From assembly GCA_034521575.1 (NCBI GenBank), contig JAXHMJ010000005.1, positions 1,922,001-1,986,000 on the forward strand: a DNA stretch of 64,000 bases, read 5' to 3'. The translations under genes were made by a program, and so were the position numbers. This document shows positions 59,457 to 64,000 of this stretch, piece by piece. The number at the start of each line of letters is the position of its first letter. Within the stretch, counting starts at the first letter, position 1. The notes below the pieces were generated by a model, which saw only the letters and a program-made list of their open reading frames with translations, made no database searches and was not told the origin of the DNA. The stretch is from a candidate division KSB1 bacterium. Lineage in GTDB: Bacteria; Zhuqueibacterota; Zhuqueibacteria; Residuimicrobiales; Krinioviventaceae.

Positions 59457-62400
59457 TCAACGGAGGCTGAACGTCAAAAGTCGCATATTTTTTTTATCGA
59501 AAACAGTAAGCTGGGAACCTGAGCCATAACCGTCAACTGAAACAGAATAGAACAGATGTTGCCTGTCACGGGAATCAACGACCGTATCCAGATAATGTCC
59601 CTGAGAGTCAATAAGATGCACCCCGTTCAGATCCGCAACATAAACAAGAGTTTTCCGATAACAAAGTTGACCGTTAAATTCCACGCCGGATGGGTCAACG
59701 GAAACAGCAAGCCGCGTGGGAAAGATAAAACGCGCCATACCACCGACACGGTTATTTTGGCCGTACTCGCCGATACTTTGAAGTAAATTATAATGGTCAT
59801 CCGTAATCAAAACCCGATGATTACCGAGATCTGTGATATACACCTTTCCCGAATCGTCGACATAAACGCCTTCGGGACTGTTCAAATAATTTCGCTCTTC
59901 ATCACCCCATTTTATTTCAATATTTCTCCCCTGGGAATACGCTTGCTCAGGTGAACACAGCCTTATTTCATTATTTTTGGAATGAACCACTAAGACTTGA
60001 GAGAGCTCCTTAAGCGCATAATCGCGCAAATAAACCGTCGTATCAATATCATGGTACAAGCGGGTATTATCACCCAGGGCAGCGGCTTTCTTTTTGGTAA
60101 AATAATTATGGTCCTCTCGTGTGACAGAAACCCGGGATTCATCATTTTTTACAAAATCATATATTGGTGACAAAACAGCATACACGGTATCTACACCGGG
60201 GTTCACAAAATGATGTTCCAGAATATAAGGATAGTGATCTTCATCTCTGACAATTATGGTTTTCACCGAATTGATATCAACTTTATCCTTGGAAAACGTC
60301 TTGTTTTCACCACGGGAAAGTATTTCACCGTTTAATTGCACCTGACAATCAACCAGAATATTTCCGTCTGAATCAAGAGCAAACAACTCCAGGCCTGAAA
60401 CAATATCGCCTTGTTGTTCATCGAAAAGCCCCACCCCCTCGAAAACACCTTCCCTGTAAAATTGTGAGCTTTCCAGAATATGAACAGACGGATAAAGTTC
60501 GCGTTTCGGCAAGCCAAAACGTCTCAAACATTGTATGCTCTGGCGAGCCTTTTTGTCCCTGATATAATCAGAATCAGCGAGTTTTTCGTAATTCATAACC
60601 GCATCGTCAGTCATAAGCCAATTGTCCGGGAATTGCACTGTATAATCAATCGACTCGGCGACACCGCTTCCGACTCTGTCCAGTGCGGCCTGAGATTTCC
60701 TGTACCAATACTTTGCTTCAATGGTATTCTGACTGGTTACGTTCATCACGGCTTTATAGCATGCTCTTGCTTTTTTATTGTCTAATCTTTCCCGATAGAT
60801 CTCGCCAAGATAAAACAGTGCTCTTGCACTGTTTTCATCGCGAACCAGAGTTTGCAGAATGCGTTGAGATTCGGCGTAGCGCTCTGCGAAAAACAGAGCC
60901 CGGCTCCGAATATATTCCGCTTCTTTCTGGTAAACTCCGCTTACACCGGTTAGTATATCCGCAGATTCTTGATAAAGGCTTTGCGTTTCTGTCGGATTCG
61001 GAGCAATTTCTGCTTCAAGAGATTTTGTAATTCCTTTGTAAAACTGCGTCTCATTGCTATACGAATCTTCCGAAACTCTGAAAAGCACATTGAGGATATC
61101 CAGGTAATCCTGACGTTGTTCTCCGGTAACTCCCGACGCTGAGGGAAGCAGCTCCTTAACCAGCTGTAAGGCTCTTTGAATATCAGTCCCCAGAACATCC
61201 GTGTAAATTTTGCTGGCTTTTCTGTCAACCGGCCCGCTACCAGCGACAATTCTGAAAATGGAATTTTTGCGTTTCAATTCCTGAACTTTATCATAAATCG
61301 CACGGATTGTAAAGGACGTGGTATCAATATCCCGGGCCAATTGAGCTAACTGTTTAGGATTGTTATGGTTTTTTTCAAAACGGGACAAAAAAATACGGTA
61401 TGTTGCATCTTCATAGAGGAATTTTTGCCGAAGGTTGATTGGTTCAGAGACATGTGTTAGAAAATTTTGAAACGCGGCCTGCTCCTTGCCTTCGTTTAAA
61501 ATATACTTTAAAAATCCTGCCCAATAGTAGGATTCCCGGGTACTATCACTTGAACGGGTGTAATAACCATTCGACCCAATCAGTCTTATCAAATTTTCAA
61601 CAGACTGATAGTCAGCATGGTAGCGGTTTCCCATGCGGAATATTTTTTCCTGTTCATATTGTCGAGACTCGAGATTATCAAGCGTAAGCTCAAACTCCTG
61701 CACATCTTCCGCCTGAATATCAATCAGCAATTTGTTCAATAAAGTCATGGCATGAGAATAATCCTTAATTTCTACATTTTCATCAAACGTACCTGACAAT
61801 TGCTGATATGCTGTTTGATTAAAGTTCAACGTGGCATTGTTTTCATCCTCGATTCCGGAATATAACTTGCCGGTATAAAATGCAATATCCATCAACCGGA
61901 GTTGCGCGGCAAATTCCAAATCCTCCTCGAGATTTTTTTGTAACAGTTCCTGCAGCAATATTCCGGCGTGTTCAAGAGCTTCAAGATTGTCATTAATATT
62001 AAAATCATCCCCGATTGAATTGGCAAACATGTTATATCGGTTGAGTATGGACTTGCGCAGCTCACACTCTGATGCCATATAGAGGGCCTTGGCGGCATCC
62101 TTTCCGGAATCCCGGTAATTCAAAAAATAGTCAATTGCCTGCTCCAGATACTTTACACTGTTTTCCGGATCAAGTTCAGCAAGGCGATAACAGCTCCAGC
62201 CGGCTTTATACAGGGCATTTTCAGCATATTCGGTATAGTTTGTCTGGATATCGGCACGTTTTCTGCATTCAAGAAAATCAGCCAGCGCCCGTTGAAACAA
62301 GGTAATTGATTCATTGGACAGACCCAGGTTATACCGCGCTTCCCCCCTAAAGTAAAGCGCTACACCCTGTTGACTGGGCGGCGCTGCATCTATCCACTGA

Positions 62401-62546
62401 TTGATTTCATCAATAGCAGCGTCGTAATCTCCGCGATTAAACGTCTGCATGGCTCCGGACTGGACAAAATCTTGGGCGTATATATTGGGTAACAAGGCCC
62501 AAACAAAGCAAAAGGATATCAGTATTAAAAGTCTGTTTCTATTCAT
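59457..62546 (-). CDS. Large exported TPR / NHL beta-propeller protein
   Basis: About 1029 residues from ATG at 62546, with GAGG 6 bases upstream. A signal peptide (LLILISFCFVWALLPNIYA) is followed by a long tetratricopeptide array (about 25-200 and 400-640; typical unit DYDAAIDEINQWIDAAPPSQ). A middle beta domain (about 680-830) precedes NHL-type propeller repeats near the end (YLNSPEGVYVDDSGKVYITD; GNHRVLITDDHYNLLQSIG; FIFPTRLAVSVDPSGVEFNG). It would be periplasmic and serve as a scaffold. It begins after the TonB-like gene and the ExbD gene on the same strand, with a 21-base gap, so it is likely part of that energy-transducing complex. No family with this full architecture is known to me. 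Confidence 0.8.
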   Translation of the reverse strand: MNRNRLLILISFCFVWALLPNIYAQDFVQSGAMQTFNRGDYDAAIDEINQWIDAAPPSQQGVALYFRGEARYNLGLSNESITLFQRALADFLECRKRADIQTNYTEYAENALYKAGWSCYRLAELDPENSVKYLEQAIDYFLNYRDSGKDAAKALYMASECELRKSILNRYNMFANSIGDDFNINDNLEALEHAGILLQELLQKNLEEDLEFAAQLRLMDIAFYTGKLYSGIEDENNATLNFNQTAYQQLSGTFDENVEIKDYSHAMTLLNKLLIDIQAEDVQEFELTLDNLESRQYEQEKIFRMGNRYHADYQSVENLIRLIGSNGYYTRSSDSTRESYYWAGFLKYILNEGKEQAAFQNFLTHVSEPINLRQKFLYEDATYRIFLSRFEKNHNNPKQLAQLARDIDTTSFTIRAIYDKVQELKRKNSIFRIVAGSGPVDRKASKIYTDVLGTDIQRALQLVKELLPSASGVTGEQRQDYLDILNVLFRVSEDSYSNETQFYKGITKSLEAEIAPNPTETQSLYQESADILTGVSGVYQKEAEYIRSRALFFAERYAESQRILQTLVRDENSARALFYLGEIYRERLDNKKARACYKAVMNVTSQNTIEAKYWYRKSQAALDRVGSGVAESIDYTVQFPDNWLMTDDAVMNYEKLADSDYIRDKKARQSIQCLRRFGLPKRELYPSVHILESSQFYREGVFEGVGLFDEQQGDIVSGLELFALDSDGNILVDCQVQLNGEILSRGENKTFSKDKVDINSVKTIIVRDEDHYPYILEHHFVNPGVDTVYAVLSPIYDFVKNDESRVSVTREDHNYFTKKKAAALGDNTRLYHDIDTTVYLRDYALKELSQVLVVHSKNNEIRLCSPEQAYSQGRNIEIKWGDEERNYLNSPEGVYVDDSGKVYITDLGNHRVLITDDHYNLLQSIGEYGQNNRVGGMARFIFPTRLAVSVDPSGVEFNGQLCYRKTLVYVADLNGVHLIDSQGHYLDTVVDSRDRQHLFYSVSVDGYGSGSQLTVFDKKNMRLLTFSLR

Positions 62547-62567
62547 AATTTCCTCTGTATCCAACCA

Positions 62568-63193
62568 TTAATCATTAATATATCCGATGTGGATATTATC
62601 ATTGATAATATAATATAATAATCCATTATCAATCTGGATATTTACCGCAAAACCGGAGCTGCGCTCCAGACCCCGCAAATCGATGGTCAATTCAGCACCG
62701 ATAGAACCCACATTAAAGAAAAATTCGATATTTCCGGTCTTGTATCGGGTATATACCCAGGTTTTCATAACCTTTTCAAGATAATCACCGGCCGCAGGAT
62801 ACCTGCATCGCGCAAGCTCATAATGTTCAAATTGCCAGACTCGTCGATATATCCCTTTACGCGAATCTGAGCTGTCGCATCAATTTCCCGCAATGAACTC
62901 CAATCAACAGGAGTGATACCGGCGGCGCGGGTATTTATTTCGAACTGTTTGGTCCGGCGTGGTGGTCCGGATATTACAAGGCCCTGGGTACCGGGCCGTT
63001 CTGGGATATCCAGGTCAGGCATATTTTGCTCACCTCTTAAAAACGCGATCTCTTGCCTGGCAGGACAAAATAACGAACAGATCAAAACAATGACTATCAC
63101 AGCAACAATGGTCCAGAAAACAATTTTTTTCACGAGATTATACAAATAGGTTCTTTTGCTCCTGCTGTCTCTGTATTCTATATTGGCAATCAT
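62568..63193 (-). CDS. TonB-like protein, one frameshift
   Basis: Energy-transducing protein anchored in the inner membrane. An N-terminal helix (KIVFWTIVAVIVIVLICSLF) is followed by a short proline-containing linker and a C-terminal TonB-type domain. The two halves of that domain are in different frames: RVKGYIDESGNLNIMSLRDAG to about 62803, then YPAAGDYLEKVMKTWVYTRY and GNIEFFFNVGSIGAELTIDL. One added G near 62801-62803 restores it. Total about 209 residues. It lies 55 bases after the exbD-like gene and 21 bases before the TPR/propeller gene. The short linker suggests a narrow periplasm-spanning distance or a partner protein. Confidence 0.8.
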
Positions 63194-63248
63194 AACCGTC
63201 TACCGCAGATTCATGAAATAATAACAGGATAATCAGATTTTACTTTAA

Positions 63249-63863
63249 TTAACGCCCTGTTTCACGGAAAGTTATAACCAGATTATTTTGGAAAATCCCG
63301 TCCTGATTTTGGGTCTGAACCGTTTGAATATCGGCTTTGCGCACATCACTAAAAGAGCCTTCTACACATCCGTATTCGATCTCGTTCACTTTGGAAATCT
63401 TTTGAATAATATCAATAACATGATAGTAGGGCATCTGTTCCGGACAACGGATCAAAAAAAAGTACTCTACGGATGTGCTCTGTGCACGTTTGATAATATC
63501 TTCAACATTCTGCATCAACTCGGATTTATCAAAAAAACGAGACTGGAAATAATCGATGATCTTTGTTTGCACTTGTTCGCTGGGCAGGTACCCGTAATCA
63601 TTTATAATTTGATCCACGCGATCAGCCGCAGTAGGGTCAATAAAATAGTATCCTTGTAATGTTTCCTGTCCATAGAGCTGAATCAACACTTGAGCCCGTC
63701 CCATCTGATTCTGTGGAAGCGGCACGGATACATTGGCTTCGCCTTTTTCCATTTTTACAACAATATTGGTAACGGCAAAAAAGATTACCAGGATAAATGC
63801 CATATCAATGAGTGAAGTCCACTGTGGTTTGCGTCTTTTTCTTTCAATAGATCTAAATGCCAA
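63249..63863 (-). CDS. ExbD/TolR family proton-channel protein
   Basis: Inner-membrane component of an ExbB/ExbD- or TolQ/TolR-type proton-driven motor. TTG at 63863 is the start, with AAGGAG 8 bases upstream. The single membrane helix contains the essential Asp (SLIDMAFILVIFFAVTNI). The periplasmic domain is about 150 residues, longer than classic ExbD (~140 total), and includes an unusual insert (YLPSEQVQTKIIDYFQSRFF) before the typical VEYFFLIRCPEQMPYYHVID segment. The TonB-like gene follows, so the motor probably energises that protein. The channel partner is presumably the gene cut by the right edge. Confidence 0.88.
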   Translation of the reverse strand: MAFRSIERKRRKPQWTSLIDMAFILVIFFAVTNIVVKMEKGEANVSVPLPQNQMGRAQVLIQLYGQETLQGYYFIDPTAADRVDQIINDYGYLPSEQVQTKIIDYFQSRFFDKSELMQNVEDIIKRAQSTSVEYFFLIRCPEQMPYYHVIDIIQKISKVNEIEYGCVEGSFSDVRKADIQTVQTQNQDGIFQNNLVITFRETGR

Positions 63864-63880
63864 AAATTTTCTCCTTCAGC

Positions 63881-64000
63881 TTAGGATGTCAAAACCCGGA
63901 AACTAAGCATGTGAACGGGATTTACAGAAGGATCATCAGTAATTTCATTGCATAAATTGAAAAAATAATTAATTAATCCAAATTCGGTATTTCTTACTGC
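63881..64000 (-). CDS. C-terminal fragment of an upstream gene, cut by the window edge
   Basis: The last 39 codons of a gene whose stop is at 63881-63883, with no in-frame stop to the edge. The visible residues (EFGLINYFFNLCNEITDDPS ... HMLSFRVLTS) are not diagnostic. Only 17 bases separate it from the exbD-like start, so it is co-transcribed. Its position fits an ExbB/TolQ/MotA-type protein or a fusion, but the sequence here does not prove this. Confidence 0.45.
   Translation of the reverse strand, partial: AVRNTEFGLINYFFNLCNEITDDPSVNPVHMLSFRVLTS

Noticed and set aside
58960-59460. Minus-strand open frames after the TPR/propeller gene
   Set aside because: They lack a coherent start and protein-like composition, and no similarity is recognised.

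Overview
The window looks like a chromosomal contig from an uncultured member of the Fibrobacteres-Chlorobi-Bacteroidetes (FCB) assemblage, with a gene set reminiscent of candidate division KSB1 or Calditrichota. Several secreted proteins end in the FlgD-like type IX secretion (T9SS) sorting tail (motif of the type NYPNPFNP ... WDG ... GVYFYQ). A PorU-type C25 sortase is present. An inositol-1-phosphate synthase sits next to a CDP-alcohol phosphatidyltransferase, and pyruvate phosphate dikinase is encoded. The lineage is inferred from gene content only.

Layout. (1) 0-17.8 kb, minus strand: a polysaccharide-degradation operon read from a promoter near 17.75 kb. In order of transcription it encodes a multidomain GH30 enzyme with a T9SS tail, an exported AGE-family epimerase with a T9SS tail, an alpha/beta-hydrolase esterase, two Tat-exported sulfatases, a GH97 alpha-galactosidase, a GH116 glycosidase and a GH2 beta-galactosidase that runs off the left edge. 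No SusC/SusD pair is present. (2) 17.9-24.4 kb: a degraded accessory zone. It holds remnants of a beta-helix/T9SS protein, an intact IS1380-type element inserted in the 3' end of a minimal nucleotidyltransferase gene, small membrane proteins, a CPBP protease, a nucleoside deaminase and a broken gene. (3) 24.4-27.6 kb, plus: a LacI regulator with a perfect palindromic operator, then a DMT-type sugar transporter and ribokinase. (4) 27.6-42.9 kb, minus: rubrerythrin, ppdK, then rsmI, CDP-alcohol phosphatidyltransferase, ino1, a MATE transporter, tmk and an S41 protease. Next come a broken DUF2851 gene, a CapA-like protein, a coiled-coil protein and a T9SS-tailed subtilisin. (5) 43.3-58.2 kb, mostly plus: RseC-like protein, PorU, (minus: aldo/keto reductase and pterin dehydratase), an SSS symporter and galactokinase, a HAD phosphatase, a DUF362 ferredoxin-like protein, a YihY/BrkB protein and a lamin-tail-domain protein. 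(6) 58.2-64 kb, minus: an envelope energy-transduction cluster with an upstream partial gene, ExbD, a TonB-like protein, a large TPR/beta-propeller protein and a membrane-anchored protein.

How it fits together. The first operon can desulfate, deacylate and hydrolyse a sulfated polymer containing galactose and glucose or xylose outside the cytoplasm. The SSS symporter plus galactokinase and the transporter plus ribokinase would take up and phosphorylate sugars. PorU would process the T9SS-tailed cargo. Ino1 and the phosphatidyltransferase would make inositol phospholipid.

Caution: about a dozen genes carry single-base frameshifts with good protein similarity on both sides, several of them in homopolymer runs. 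Many are probably sequencing or assembly errors. I merged such pieces into single genes and give the position of each shift.
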